NCBI RefSeq assembly: GCF_003987255.1
Contig: NZ_PIQC01000004.1
Coordinates: 186,001 to 250,000 of the forward strand
Source of the DNA: Idiomarina ramblicola
GTDB taxonomy: Bacteria > Pseudomonadota > Gammaproteobacteria > Enterobacterales > Alteromonadaceae
Length of the DNA stretch: 64,000 bases
Reading direction: 5' to 3'
The notes beneath the pieces are model-generated. The model had not been told where the DNA came from, made no database searches, and was given only the letters and a program-made list of their open reading frames with translations. Shown in pieces: positions 16,553 through 26,178 of this stretch. Both the position numbers and the translations under genes were made by a program. Numbering within the stretch: the stretch's first letter is position 1; the number at the start of each line of letters is the position of its first letter.

Positions 16553-18154
16553 ATGAACGATTTATCAATAAAAACCGACAGCGCTGAATTAGTTGAGTGT
16601 ACGTCAGCGGGTCTAGTCGTTGATGTTCAAATGCAGCGGGTTACGTTTGAAGGACGACCATTGGCTATCAGGGGGCTAACGTATAAATTACTAATAGAAT
16701 TCTTACTGTCAGAGAGAAGGGTCTTAAGCACCTCACAATTAGCTGAAAGCGTATGGGGAAAGACTCATGTGAGCGATGAGACAATAGCACAAAGGGTATC
16801 TTTACTCAGAAAATGTCTTTCGCCCGTGGGAGAAGACTTAATTGCCTCAGAAAGAAACGAGGGATATAAATGGCTAGCGCAGGTGGAGCTAAATCATAAG
16901 TCAGATGCAGCTGAAATCTCCTTTTCGGAAAGCAAAACCAATAGTAGAAGTTTATTAATCAAGTCTAGTGTTCTTGTTGCTCTTGTTTTATTAGCAATTT
17001 GGTTATTCAGATTGAACTCACCACAAGAGGCTCAGCACAGTCAATTGAGTGAACACCCTCTATTGCTTCAAAAAGCATTTGAGTTCGCAGGACAAAATAA
17101 CGCAGCAAGCAATAGTATAGCGACCGAGCTATTCACTGAGTTTCTTGCGAACAACCCTAGCAACATTGATGCTCACATCGGTCTTGCAACAGCATATATA
17201 GAAAGGTTTGTGAAGTTTGAGGGGCAAGAGCTATTCCTCGGTTTTGCTGCAGAGCTCATTGACACATTAACTGAAATGGGAGCACCCGTTTGGCAAGTGT
17301 CCAAGCTTCAAGCATATTACTTTGATGCCAAAGGAGAAATTGACCAAGCAATTTTCTACTACGAGAAGGCCCTTGAGCACAATTCGGAAGCAGCTCGCCA
17401 AATTGCAGCTTCACTAGCTTACCTTTATGTAAGAAAAGGAAGGTTATACGAGAGCCTGCAACTAAACCTGACGGTACTCAATGCGCAGCAAGGCTATACT
17501 GTTTTACAGATTGCAGAAATTCTTTATCTCTCTCAGGCAACAGGTTTATCGAAAGATTGGGTAGAGCTAGCCTATAAATTAGCGCCAAACGATGCTTTCG
17601 TTGTTACGCAATATGCTAGGGACCTGCACACTCGGGGCGAGAGCGAGGAAGCTTACTCTGCCTTGGAAAAATTCCACGGCTTCAATTTAGGAACAGCTTT
17701 TAGTTACACTACATTAGCTGAGTTGGCCATGATAGACGAGCGATGGGAATTAGCCGATCGATCGCTTCAAAAAGCGACGAACCTAGAACAAGGTTATTTT
17801 TATTCTCAAACGCTTCATTATTGGTTGTTTAAAAACAACTTCACGGAGGATACCGTCCCTCGTCCGTCTTTAACAAATAGCAATAATGTTTGGCCGAATT
17901 GGTACACAGCTCGAAGTGTTGTAGAAATAGCTGATGGAGATTATGGTGCTGCCAAAAGGTCGCTTGCTTCGGCTATCTCACAAGGCTACCTTGATTACAC
18001 TTATGTACAGATAATGCCGATCTTTTCTCCGTTAGTTGACGACCCCGATTTCAATACTTTAGTCAATCAAATGATACGCTCTGTAAACTCAGAGCGTATC
18101 AAAATTAACACTTCGTCGTTACCCGATCCTAATCTAATAGAGCAGGCAATATAG
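16553..18154 (+). CDS. CadC/ToxR-like membrane regulator with TPR domain
   Basis: The product (533 residues from ATG 16553; a GTG at 16544 would add three) has an OmpR/PhoB-type winged helix in the first 110 residues (LLIEFLLSERRVLSTSQLAE, VWGKTHVSDETIAQRVSLLR, NEGYKWLAQV), a single membrane helix (SSVLVALVLLAIWLFRL) and a periplasmic part of some 370 residues made of TPR-like helices (IFYYEKALEHNSEAARQIAA). Such proteins bind DNA from the membrane and sense a periplasmic signal. Its 3' end overlaps the convergent serine hydrolase by 26 bp. A similar regulator lies at 31714-33288. Confidence 0.82.
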   Translation: MNDLSIKTDSAELVECTSAGLVVDVQMQRVTFEGRPLAIRGLTYKLLIEFLLSERRVLSTSQLAESVWGKTHVSDETIAQRVSLLRKCLSPVGEDLIASERNEGYKWLAQVELNHKSDAAEISFSESKTNSRSLLIKSSVLVALVLLAIWLFRLNSPQEAQHSQLSEHPLLLQKAFEFAGQNNAASNSIATELFTEFLANNPSNIDAHIGLATAYIERFVKFEGQELFLGFAAELIDTLTEMGAPVWQVSKLQAYYFDAKGEIDQAIFYYEKALEHNSEAARQIAASLAYLYVRKGRLYESLQLNLTVLNAQQGYTVLQIAEILYLSQATGLSKDWVELAYKLAPNDAFVVTQYARDLHTRGESEEAYSALEKFHGFNLGTAFSYTTLAELAMIDERWELADRSLQKATNLEQGYFYSQTLHYWLFKNNFTEDTVPRPSLTNSNNVWPNWYTARSVVEIADGDYGAAKRSLASAISQGYLDYTYVQIMPIFSPLVDDPDFNTLVNQMIRSVNSERIKINTSSLPDPNLIEQAI

Positions 18155-19178
18155 CGGATGAAAGAATAGCATGCGTTTGTTGATGCATATAACGAGTATT
18201 ATACGCTGTTGCGGTGACAACTACTGTGGTATTTAATTCAGGAATAACAAAAAGGTAGTTCCCTCCATTGCCAGCCGCGGCATGAGTCTCAATTACACGA
18301 CCATCAACTTCAAACGGAAAGTGCCACCACGTAATTCCATAGGTTGCATTCATCTCCGGCATTGAGACGGAGTATGATTGAAGACTTTTCTCAATCCAAT
18401 CAGAGTTAATAATTTGGTTTCCAGACCATGCCCCGTTGTTTAACACTAGCTCCCCAATCTTAATTAAATCTCGAGGCTTTATTCTCAATCCTCCTCCCCC
18501 CTGAGTAATTCCTTCCTCGTTGTGAAGCCATTCAATTTCTGTAATTCCTAAAGGTCGAAATAAAGCGGTATTAGTATAGGTAGAAAATCTCTCTTCGCTA
18601 ACAGCCTCAATAGCCGCTGCAGTTGCTGAGATACCTGCCGTACAGTAAGAAAAATCTCTTCCATAGGGTTGTTCACTCATTGGAACCTCCCACGGTGGGT
18701 TTGCTCGGGCAGGAAGACTTAAGAAAAAACTTACCCAGTCTCTAGTTAGATACATTCTTTCCTCGTGACCAGCTGAAAGGTTATTCATGTCGTCACACTC
18801 AAGAGGGTTTGTCATAGTTAAGAGGTCGAAAAAGGTCATTTCGTCCTTGTATTTACTCGGATTCAGTACAGTTGCGTTGTCGAAAATCGGCAGGACCCTT
18901 ACAAATTCAGATTCAAAATAACCATCAGAGATGGCTTTTCCAAACATCAACCCTGTCAGACTTTTACTTAACGAACGAACATCATGAAGGTCACTTGCTA
19001 GAGTGCCATTATAATAACTCTCATATACGAGCTCGTTATCTCTAGCAACTAGAACACTGCTAAGCTGTTGAGGTTGCAGTTCTTCAATAGCAACGCTTAC
19101 ATTATCCAAACTACTGGCACTGGCGTTATTGTGTGCTAACAACGAACAAAATGTCATACACATTAATTTTACTTTCAT
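18129..19178 (-). CDS. secreted serine hydrolase (beta-lactamase-related)
   Basis: The 349-residue protein has a signal-peptide-like start (MKVKLMCMTFCSLLAHNNAS) and the SxxK motif S69-LSK72 in HDVRSLSKSLTG. The YxN position reads YCT (FSYCTAGISA), an unusual substitution. GGGLRIKPRDLIKIGELVL and a late HAAAGNGGN block fit the class-C fold used by EstB, 6-aminohexanoate hydrolase and relatives. It should act in the periplasm or outside on esters or amides. It ends inside the CadC-like gene on the other strand, so the two are tail to tail with a 26-bp overlap. Confidence 0.8.
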   Translation of the reverse strand: MKVKLMCMTFCSLLAHNNASASSLDNVSVAIEELQPQQLSSVLVARDNELVYESYYNGTLASDLHDVRSLSKSLTGLMFGKAISDGYFESEFVRVLPIFDNATVLNPSKYKDEMTFFDLLTMTNPLECDDMNNLSAGHEERMYLTRDWVSFFLSLPARANPPWEVPMSEQPYGRDFSYCTAGISATAAAIEAVSEERFSTYTNTALFRPLGITEIEWLHNEEGITQGGGGLRIKPRDLIKIGELVLNNGAWSGNQIINSDWIEKSLQSYSVSMPEMNATYGITWWHFPFEVDGRVIETHAAAGNGGNYLFVIPELNTTVVVTATAYNTRYMHQQTHAILSSAILPALLD

Positions 19179-19379
19179 TGGAATACCTTATTGGTTATTG
19201 ATTGCGAACCAATTTTTCCGCAATGAAAGAGGTTTGTCCTTTAAATAAAAATAAAGATATTTAAAGAGGATTTATTTACGTCAGGTTCAGAAAATTTCAC
19301 CTCTTTTTAATTTGAAGACAGCTAAGAAAAGCTCAGACTTGTTCTTCTCTAGCGTAATAATTCAAAAGGAAGCAACCGC

Positions 19380-19499
19380 ATGATTAAAAATTGGTTAAAG
19401 TTAGCCCTTATCACTTTACACGCCTTCATGTTAAGTAACTGGGTGCACGCAGAACAACTAGCAAATCAGTGGCGATTCAGTATTTACAGGAAGGAGTAG
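19380..19499 (+). pseudogene. truncated secreted-protein fragment
   Basis: A 39-codon frame encodes a clear signal peptide (LKLALITLHAFMLSNWVHAE) and then LANQWRFSIYRKE before a stop. It is divergent from the serine hydrolase. A weakly similar continuation (SASGANITMPLSNG) follows in another frame, parallel to the fragment at 12244-12441. I read it as the 5' end of a decayed gene shared by both loci. Confidence 0.45.
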
Positions 19500-19510
19500 T
19501 TTAAACTTCT

Positions 19511-19710
19511 GCCTCCGGAGCAAACATCACCATGCCGCTTTCAAATGGTATTAGTAGGTACTAAGCGTGCAGGCCAAGTACTCTGGAGGATCTGAAGAAA
19601 TTTAAGCGAGGCCATTTAGCCAGCTATTTTCACGCTCTATCCCGGAACTCTGCAAAAGTTGGCACAAAGGGGTATGGAAAAAAGGATAGTTAGCCAAACA
19701 TATGCAGCCG
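19511..19710 (+). repeat. copy 2 of the 200-bp degenerate repeat
   Basis: It starts GCCTCCGGAG and contains GCCATTTAGCCAGCTATTTT and a final TTAGCCAAACATATGCAGCC, in the same order and orientation as 12345-12543. The spacing differs by only one base over 200 bp despite clear sequence drift. Confidence 0.6.
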
Positions 19711-19939
19711 CTTATAGGTAGGTTTGTGTCCCCCATATAAGTGGAAATTCCATTGAAGAATGGGTTTCAGGTATGAACGACGTGCGGTTTTTTGATGTCC
19801 GGGTGGCTGCTCATTTTCAAGCAATGCATGGGTATGCTTCAATCATACTGGTAAGGCCTGAGATCTCCACTTGACCCATTTTAATGGAAATCTCATCAAT
19901 GCCATGGCTCTATTCTTGGGGGAAGGTCAGAGGTAGAGG

Positions 19940-20839
19940 TCAAATTGAAGAACCAAGCTCCGCTTGGTAAAACTCGCGAAGTGCATTCATCCAATGATTG
20001 TCAATATTAGATGTTGCTACGATTAACTGAGCAGCACGCTCCGCAATGTCGTTGAGTAATTTGTAACTGGCTCCGGTTTTTCTCAATAACAAATGGTACT
20101 CTAGCATCACTTCAAGTTGAGACACTTTGGTTTCCTTCAAAAAGGTCGGCAACTCAGAATTGCTGTCGATGAAGTCGACTGCGGGTGCTATTGCTTTGAG
20201 CCCTGCCTCAAACTCGTGCAGAACGGAGTGGGTGCGGGCTTGGTAGCACACTAAGCTGAGCCATAGATTTATTTCATATCTTCCGCTTTTATGTCTCCAT
20301 ACTTGATCGGCAAGCTCTGCGGCTTGTGTGATATGGCGTAGAACCGTTTGATGACTCCCCATTTGCCGAGCAATATCCGCTCGAATTCTATATTGCAAAG
20401 CCTCGGCTTGAGTTGCTAATTGCTCAGTGTCTATGAGCTTCATTTTTTTAATCCACTCTTCTGTAGACTGAAGGAGCTGTTCACACTTCGTTATGTCGTC
20501 CTTGTTGAGTGCCATAACGGCGCGATTCTGTGTACATAAGACAAGCTCATTTAAGATATGGAAATCACGGGTTTCATCGAATAAGGCTTCAAAATTTTTA
20601 TTAGCAATGTCAGAGAAATGTTCGGCACTATCAATTGCACCAATGTCTGCGTAACACTCACCAAGACCACCATGGGCGATCGCTAGCTGAAGCCTCGCAT
20701 AATCCTGGTTCGAGCTCTCGTTTACCTTTGCTGCCCATGAGTCAACGGCTTGTTGATATAACTCCATGGCATGTTCAATATCGCCGCGAGCTCTTGCACT
20801 AGCCGCTATACGAATAAGTTCTGAGTCGTCGAATATCAT
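19940..20839 (-). CDS. TPR protein, second paralog of the KAP-like operon
   Basis: The 299-residue protein is all-helical with TPR-like repeats: RARGDIEHAMELYQQAVDSW near the N-terminus, then HGGLGECYADIGAIDSAEHF and further degenerate repeats, and a C-terminal LLRKTGASYKLLNDIAERAA block. It has no signal peptide or membrane segment, so it is cytosolic. It is clearly paralogous to the gene before it and overlaps it by four bases (ATGA), so the two are translated together. TPR proteins are adaptors for protein contacts; the likely partner is the large ATPase encoded upstream. No enzymatic motif is visible. Confidence 0.75.
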   Translation of the reverse strand: MIFDDSELIRIAASARARGDIEHAMELYQQAVDSWAAKVNESSNQDYARLQLAIAHGGLGECYADIGAIDSAEHFSDIANKNFEALFDETRDFHILNELVLCTQNRAVMALNKDDITKCEQLLQSTEEWIKKMKLIDTEQLATQAEALQYRIRADIARQMGSHQTVLRHITQAAELADQVWRHKSGRYEINLWLSLVCYQARTHSVLHEFEAGLKAIAPAVDFIDSNSELPTFLKETKVSQLEVMLEYHLLLRKTGASYKLLNDIAERAAQLIVATSNIDNHWMNALREFYQAELGSSI

Positions 20840-21753
20840 AAGTTGTCATCAAACTCTTGGTTATACCGCATGCGAAGCTTACTCATCTGGTCATAGTGTA
20901 TTTCAGGTGTTTTGTCTAATAGGTTAGCGGCACGCTCGGCAATATCATCGAGTTCTGAAACGCTGGCGCCAGTTTTCCTTAATAAGAAATGATATTGGGT
21001 CATCACCGCAAGTTGAGATATTTTCGTCATATTTAAGAGGATAGGCGAATCAGTAAAGAACTCGAGGTAATGAATAGCTGTCTTGAGTACGTTAAGCCCC
21101 TGAGAGAATTGTTTGAGTTCTGTATGGATTTCCGCCAAATAGCAGAGCAATTCTAACCAGAGGTTCGCTTCACTTCGTCCGAGGTGGTGTGCTTTTGCTC
21201 GATTAGCAAGCTCTATCGCTCGCTCAATAAAGTCGATGGCGACCTCGTGTCGCCCTTGCTTACGGGCAATATCTGCTCGGATTTTGTTTTGGACAGCTTC
21301 GGCTAAGACCGGTTTATTCACGATACCTTCGAAACTCTTCAACTGCTTTACCCACTTGTCTAGCGCTTCAATATTTTGTTCGCATCTAGCTATATCACTT
21401 TGTTCTAGCGCCAGAATTGCTTGGTTTTGTAGCGTGACTATAAGGTGTAAAAGCACCTCATAATTCTGGGTATCTACGAACAGCCTTTCGAGCATTCCTT
21501 GTGCAACCCCAAAGAAATGCTCGGTTTTATCAATGTCATCAGGCTCTGCTTTATCATAATCCTTGCGTTCGCAATAACAAGCACCTAGGCCACTATAAGA
21601 TACCGCCAAGTACATATGAGATTCGGTTTCGCCGGGGTTCTCGTTGATTGCTTTCGTCCATTGCTTTACCGCTTGTTGATACAACTCAATAGCGCCGTTT
21701 ATATCCCCTCGATCTCTCACACTGTCCGCAATTTCTATGAGTTCGATGCTCAT
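20836..21753 (-). CDS. TPR protein, first paralog of the KAP-like operon
   Basis: The 305-residue protein begins with a TPR (RDRGDINGAIELYQQAVKQW) and carries the same arrangement as its downstream paralog: SYSGLGACYCERKDYDKAEP, an ARKQGRHEVAIDFIERAIEL repeat and the shared C-terminal LLRKTGASVSELDDIAERAA. Relative to the paralog it has a short insertion (DDIDKTE) in the second repeat. It is cytosolic by appearance. It lies 87 bp after the ATPase gene and overlaps the next gene at ATGA. The pair probably arose by tandem duplication and may form a heteromeric scaffold. Confidence 0.75.
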   Translation of the reverse strand: MSIELIEIADSVRDRGDINGAIELYQQAVKQWTKAINENPGETESHMYLAVSYSGLGACYCERKDYDKAEPDDIDKTEHFFGVAQGMLERLFVDTQNYEVLLHLIVTLQNQAILALEQSDIARCEQNIEALDKWVKQLKSFEGIVNKPVLAEAVQNKIRADIARKQGRHEVAIDFIERAIELANRAKAHHLGRSEANLWLELLCYLAEIHTELKQFSQGLNVLKTAIHYLEFFTDSPILLNMTKISQLAVMTQYHFLLRKTGASVSELDDIAERAANLLDKTPEIHYDQMSKLRMRYNQEFDDNL

Positions 21754-21840
21754 TTTATGAAAAACTCCTTTTAGCTACGAGTCAGCAAAACTAGATCGAC
21801 AGAGTACATAAAGTCAGAGCATTAAAACCTTGGCTAGGTG

Positions 21841-24800
21841 CTAGTTCAATTTCGGTAACCTAGTTCGCTGAACTTCGATGGGTACATCAAATATTTTTGT
21901 AAACATAGAGCAGAAAGTACGCATTTTCCTTGGGTCATTAAATCCTTCAAAACCGTCTGACCCATCGGAAACTTGTGAAATATCGGAAGCTAGAGAACCC
22001 TCATTTTCTTTCGGCTCCTCGTGCAATACAAAGAGAACCTCATCGTTCTCCCCGAAAAACACTCGTAAGTATTGGTAAGAATTATTGGTGAAATGTTTGA
22101 TTTCTTTTCGCTCTGCCATTTGAGCGGACTGAAAATTAGAAACTCTGGATTTTTCAAACACTGTAATTCTTCTAAGGCCCAATAATTTTGTGAGTTCTTT
22201 ATGGAGTGTTCCAGAATTAGCTAGAAACATTGCCATATATGAAGGGTTTAGTCTTAGTGTCGCCCAGCTGTTTGATGCTCCCATCCATAATTCGCCATTC
22301 CACACAATCGTAGTAGCTGCTTCGTCAGAGCCCTCGTCATTGTCATCCACATCATGGAAAAAGTTTGTTAGCTCGGTATCTTTAGATACCCTTGCTTGGA
22401 TCGGATTGGTGTTCGCCCATGACCTTGCGGTTGGGAAAAACAAATGTAAGCAGTTTCCTATGTACTCCGCTCCTTTCGCTGTGAAAGCGACGCTGTCGTT
22501 ATTATTATGGTCGCCTTCATGGGCTTGAGATTGATTTAGAGCTTGAAGGAGAATAAGTTCGCCAGTCCAATAGTCTGCTTTGTCATCGGTATCTTTGAAT
22601 TCTTTTTCATTATCGGGAAAAGCAAAATTGTAAAGAGTATTCGGTAAAAGACCTTTGGTAACTGTTGGCTTGATGTCTGAATTGATAGCTTTAAACTCAA
22701 CTTTGTTGTTTTTATCTATTTTATGGACTCTACAGACAAGAAAGTCACCGGTTCTCAACTCGCTTCTAGTTGGATTGAATCTACTGATGAGTTCAAGAGC
22801 TTGACGGAGAATGCTAGTATTTTCTTTGGTTTTGAACTCGCAAAACTTTTTGATTTGGCTTTCGACAGCTCGTTGATTATTGAGTTTGCTTTTAAAGATA
22901 CCTTCTGCGTTGCTTCTAATCGCACGTTGTTTTAAGTGTTCAATCAATGTCTTAGCATATAACTCTCTTAGCTGTGTCACAGTTTCTGGCATTATTTTAT
23001 GCTTAGTATCGTTACTAATAGCTAAACCAGAAAATGCTAATCTCATTTTTCGGTTTATTGCTGTTTCTTCTCGCACATTTTCATTTTTAGCAAAATCCGC
23101 CGCTTTAGCTAGGAATTGTGAAAATTTGCTTACCAACAATTCAGATTCCTTATCGCTACCTATACTCTCCTTTAAAATCGATAGGTTAGAAGCAGTTGAG
23201 TAATTAATAGACGACCATGGCGTCGAAGAACTGATCGGCAGTTCTATTTGGTTTAGATAGATGGTGCTAGGATTTCTTCTGACTCTCGTGAATTCCTTTT
23301 CTTTGAGTGTTTTGATAAGTTTCTCGATGTATCTCTGTTCAAGCAGATTGGATTGCTCCAGTGTAGTGCTAAGGCTTTCTTCCCATTGCTGGTAGTATTT
23401 AAGAGTAATTATATCTACGCCTTCTAAAGCTAGCCTATCTAGATAGTAGAGAAGAGTTCTAAATTCGTACCAAGTAAGTTGTACTTTTAATTTGCTCTCT
23501 TTCAAGCAGGCACGTATATGAGCTGTTAGATCAAAAAAAGGCGTCAAAACTTCTGAGTCAAGCTTATCCATATCCTCTGGAACTTGACGCTCGCTCCTTG
23601 ATAATAGAGAGCTCGCAATTTTTCTATGAACATATACGCAAGACAAATGCTGGTTTTCATCGAGAACAGCACTTTTTAGTTGATGTGTTATTTGTTGGTA
23701 TTTACTGAGCAAATCGTCAAAGTTTAAATTATGTCTGACTTGATAGAGACTCTCGAGTGAGCTTTGTAACTCAGATTGAGCGGGCAATTTATTTTCTTCG
23801 TCACTTTGGTTCTCTTGCGTATCTTGCAATTTCTGATGCTGTAAAAGTAGATTGTGAGCCCAGTTGTGGAATAAAATTAACGTATCGTTATTTGAAGATA
23901 TACCCTCGAGTTTTTTAGCGTAATACCCTCCGTTGGTACTGTTCAACTCCACTTGTTCAGGGGATTTCCGAAATATTTTTATTGTGTTAACTTGAAGCCT
24001 GACCAACTGACTTACTGAGTTGAGTTCTAATAAATGAGTCGACCATTTTTCATAGTCAAACTTAGTGAATGCAAACATTGCTATGAGTGGCTCTTGCCAC
24101 TCTGGGTCATGACTTACCTGGCTCCAATAATCGTCCGCGTCAGGCGAGCTATCGGAGAAGAAATTCATAATGCAGTTGAACACCGCATCTAAAATTGATT
24201 GTTTAACTTCGCCATCATTCTGAGAAGAAAGATACGCACGGTAGGACAACTTCAAAATATGGGTAAACTCATTCAGAGGCCAATCAAGGCTATTTAGTTT
24301 TTGAATTTGGGCTGGTACCGACAAGCAATAGATGGCCTTTATTAAGATACTAATTTGACTACTTCTTAACTCTACTTCGCTTTCTTGAATATTATGTATC
24401 CCTGTCAGAGATCGGTAGAAACTTAAGATACTTTGTTCTGCAATACGGCAATGTTCTGGGTGAGTCGCGATAAGTTCATGAACTTGACGTTGTAAACTAA
24501 GAACTTCTGTTTCTGAATTTATGGTGGTGTAGCTAACTAAGTACTTTCTAGACTTAAGGTTATCAAAAGATTCGAGTTCTGAATCATAAATACGTTGCCA
24601 ATCGCGCTTCGTTACATTCTTAAGGCAGTAGATTAAGGCAATTGAGCGTTTGAGTATGTCAGGGTTATCTAATCCTTCAAAAAGCCGTTCGAACGGTTCA
24701 TTTAATCTGGAGTTGATGCGGTCAGATATAATGTTTCCTAAGTTCCCCCAGGATTTAGACTCGTCTGTGGCTCCGAACAGTTCAGGCAATGCAGTAGGTG

Positions 24801-26178
24801 CCTGAACTCCATACAGCCGACAAAAAGCGTCACACCTATTGTTTACCGAAATAGCAAGCCTACTGGTAATATGATAAACACCATTTACAAGAACGTCTGC
24901 TAAGGACTCAATAATTTTGAGCTGCGTAGTTAGTTCATTCTCATTCATAGCCCGAGCCGCACGCTTCTTTTTATTCCATTCGTCGTCTCTATAATTAAGG
25001 TATCGAGCTACTTCCTTCGCTATCGTTGCACTACCAACCAAATTTTGTTCTTTGATAAAGCTGTTTAGTTTGGCTTGTACAAGCAATTTAGCCTCTTTTT
25101 CATCAAGGCTTTTAACATCTAGAAGTCGAGGGTAATTACGCTTATCAATAAAATATTCTGATTGTGACAACGCAGCAGACACTTTTTGGCGATGCTTAGA
25201 AACCAGTAACACTTTCACGGCTTCGTCATATCTAGTCAGCGATGTATCTTTAGCACTAGGGCTGGACGATTTGGTGAGCAGTTCGCAGAACTCAACTAGC
25301 TCCTGACTAAGTTTACCTTTCAGATCGTTCACATCAAAAGTAAACAAGATAGTTGGTTGGATTTTTTGAGTACAAAGTAATAAGTCTAACTCAGCCTTAA
25401 ATACGCCAGTTAGTATACTAGGTTTGGTGAACAACGACGCGTCACTCGAGTATCTTTCTTCTTTTTCGAAATCTCCTCCATCTTTAAATTCTTTTTCGTT
25501 GAATCTTAAGCCATTTAGGGATTTGTATATTTTAAACCGTAAATTGAATAGCCAATATTTTATTGGTTTGTGTCCCACAAAAGCGCCAATCCCAGCCCCG
25601 ATGAGAGAAAAGATACTCAGAGTAGAAAACTGTTCCAGGACAAACGCAAAGCATGCGACTATAAACAAAACGACAGCAGAACCGGCGAAGATATTATGGT
25701 TTAGGGCAATACTATCTTTTTGAGAAATATATGTGTTGTGCAGGTATCTAAAGCCTCGAAACGGCTGAGATTGACCTTTAAAATAAGTCTTCACTCGATT
25801 AATGAAGGTTTCTTTTGGCAATCGATCTTTTATAGTCTCAGATGCCTCGAGAAGAACTTTCGGCCACAAAAAGTGTAAAGGCTCCCGAGATATAAATCTG
25901 CTGTCGTCGCTGTTTACATCAATGTTAATTAATATAGGTACTGAGTTGCCATCGCTAGAGGAGCAGAATGCTTCTATATTCTCTTTAAGTAAGGTTTTAC
26001 CTGAGCCTCCGACTCCACCTAGGATTAAAAAACGCTCTGTAGTACCTTCGTTGGAACTCTTTGAGTCATTGCTGGACTGGCTACCCTCTCCACTCCTTGC
26101 TCTTATAAATTTGTTGAGCTCCTGCTCCCACTTTCCTCTACGAATATAAAGCTCTTTAGGAGCTTCGATATTTTCCAT
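21841..26178 (-). CDS. giant KAP/STAND-like P-loop ATPase with membrane hairpin
   Basis: This 1445-residue protein has a Walker A motif (GGVGGSGKT, residues 54-62), two hydrophobic helices at about 163-183 and 186-202, and a Walker-B-like strand (TILFTFDVND, residues 276-285) followed by a sensor-like KVLLVSKHRQ. A membrane hairpin inserted between Walker A and B is the hallmark of KAP-family NTPases. About 1000 mostly helical residues follow; near 1160-1190 a short GDFLVCRVHKIDKNNKVEFK stretch looks like an OB/S1-type strand pattern, which is speculative. AAGGA precedes ATG 26178. It heads an operon with two TPR paralogs. KAP and STAND ATPases are frequent in antiphage defence, but no described system with this layout is known to me. 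Confidence 0.65.
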   Translation of the reverse strand: MENIEAPKELYIRRGKWEQELNKFIRARSGEGSQSSNDSKSSNEGTTERFLILGGVGGSGKTLLKENIEAFCSSSDGNSVPILINIDVNSDDSRFISREPLHFLWPKVLLEASETIKDRLPKETFINRVKTYFKGQSQPFRGFRYLHNTYISQKDSIALNHNIFAGSAVVLFIVACFAFVLEQFSTLSIFSLIGAGIGAFVGHKPIKYWLFNLRFKIYKSLNGLRFNEKEFKDGGDFEKEERYSSDASLFTKPSILTGVFKAELDLLLCTQKIQPTILFTFDVNDLKGKLSQELVEFCELLTKSSSPSAKDTSLTRYDEAVKVLLVSKHRQKVSAALSQSEYFIDKRNYPRLLDVKSLDEKEAKLLVQAKLNSFIKEQNLVGSATIAKEVARYLNYRDDEWNKKKRAARAMNENELTTQLKIIESLADVLVNGVYHITSRLAISVNNRCDAFCRLYGVQAPTALPELFGATDESKSWGNLGNIISDRINSRLNEPFERLFEGLDNPDILKRSIALIYCLKNVTKRDWQRIYDSELESFDNLKSRKYLVSYTTINSETEVLSLQRQVHELIATHPEHCRIAEQSILSFYRSLTGIHNIQESEVELRSSQISILIKAIYCLSVPAQIQKLNSLDWPLNEFTHILKLSYRAYLSSQNDGEVKQSILDAVFNCIMNFFSDSSPDADDYWSQVSHDPEWQEPLIAMFAFTKFDYEKWSTHLLELNSVSQLVRLQVNTIKIFRKSPEQVELNSTNGGYYAKKLEGISSNNDTLILFHNWAHNLLLQHQKLQDTQENQSDEENKLPAQSELQSSLESLYQVRHNLNFDDLLSKYQQITHQLKSAVLDENQHLSCVYVHRKIASSLLSRSERQVPEDMDKLDSEVLTPFFDLTAHIRACLKESKLKVQLTWYEFRTLLYYLDRLALEGVDIITLKYYQQWEESLSTTLEQSNLLEQRYIEKLIKTLKEKEFTRVRRNPSTIYLNQIELPISSSTPWSSINYSTASNLSILKESIGSDKESELLVSKFSQFLAKAADFAKNENVREETAINRKMRLAFSGLAISNDTKHKIMPETVTQLRELYAKTLIEHLKQRAIRSNAEGIFKSKLNNQRAVESQIKKFCEFKTKENTSILRQALELISRFNPTRSELRTGDFLVCRVHKIDKNNKVEFKAINSDIKPTVTKGLLPNTLYNFAFPDNEKEFKDTDDKADYWTGELILLQALNQSQAHEGDHNNNDSVAFTAKGAEYIGNCLHLFFPTARSWANTNPIQARVSKDTELTNFFHDVDDNDEGSDEAATTIVWNGELWMGASNSWATLRLNPSYMAMFLANSGTLHKELTKLLGLRRITVFEKSRVSNFQSAQMAERKEIKHFTNNSYQYLRVFFGENDEVLFVLHEEPKENEGSLASDISQVSDGSDGFEGFNDPRKMRTFCSMFTKIFDVPIEVQRTRLPKLN

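Larger units (their letters stand above)
19179..19939. other. intergenic region with decayed sequence
   Basis: This region holds the promoter of the serine hydrolase at its left, the fragment at 19380-19499 and the repeat at 19511-19710. Bases 19711-19939 show no gene that I can support. Confidence 0.45.
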
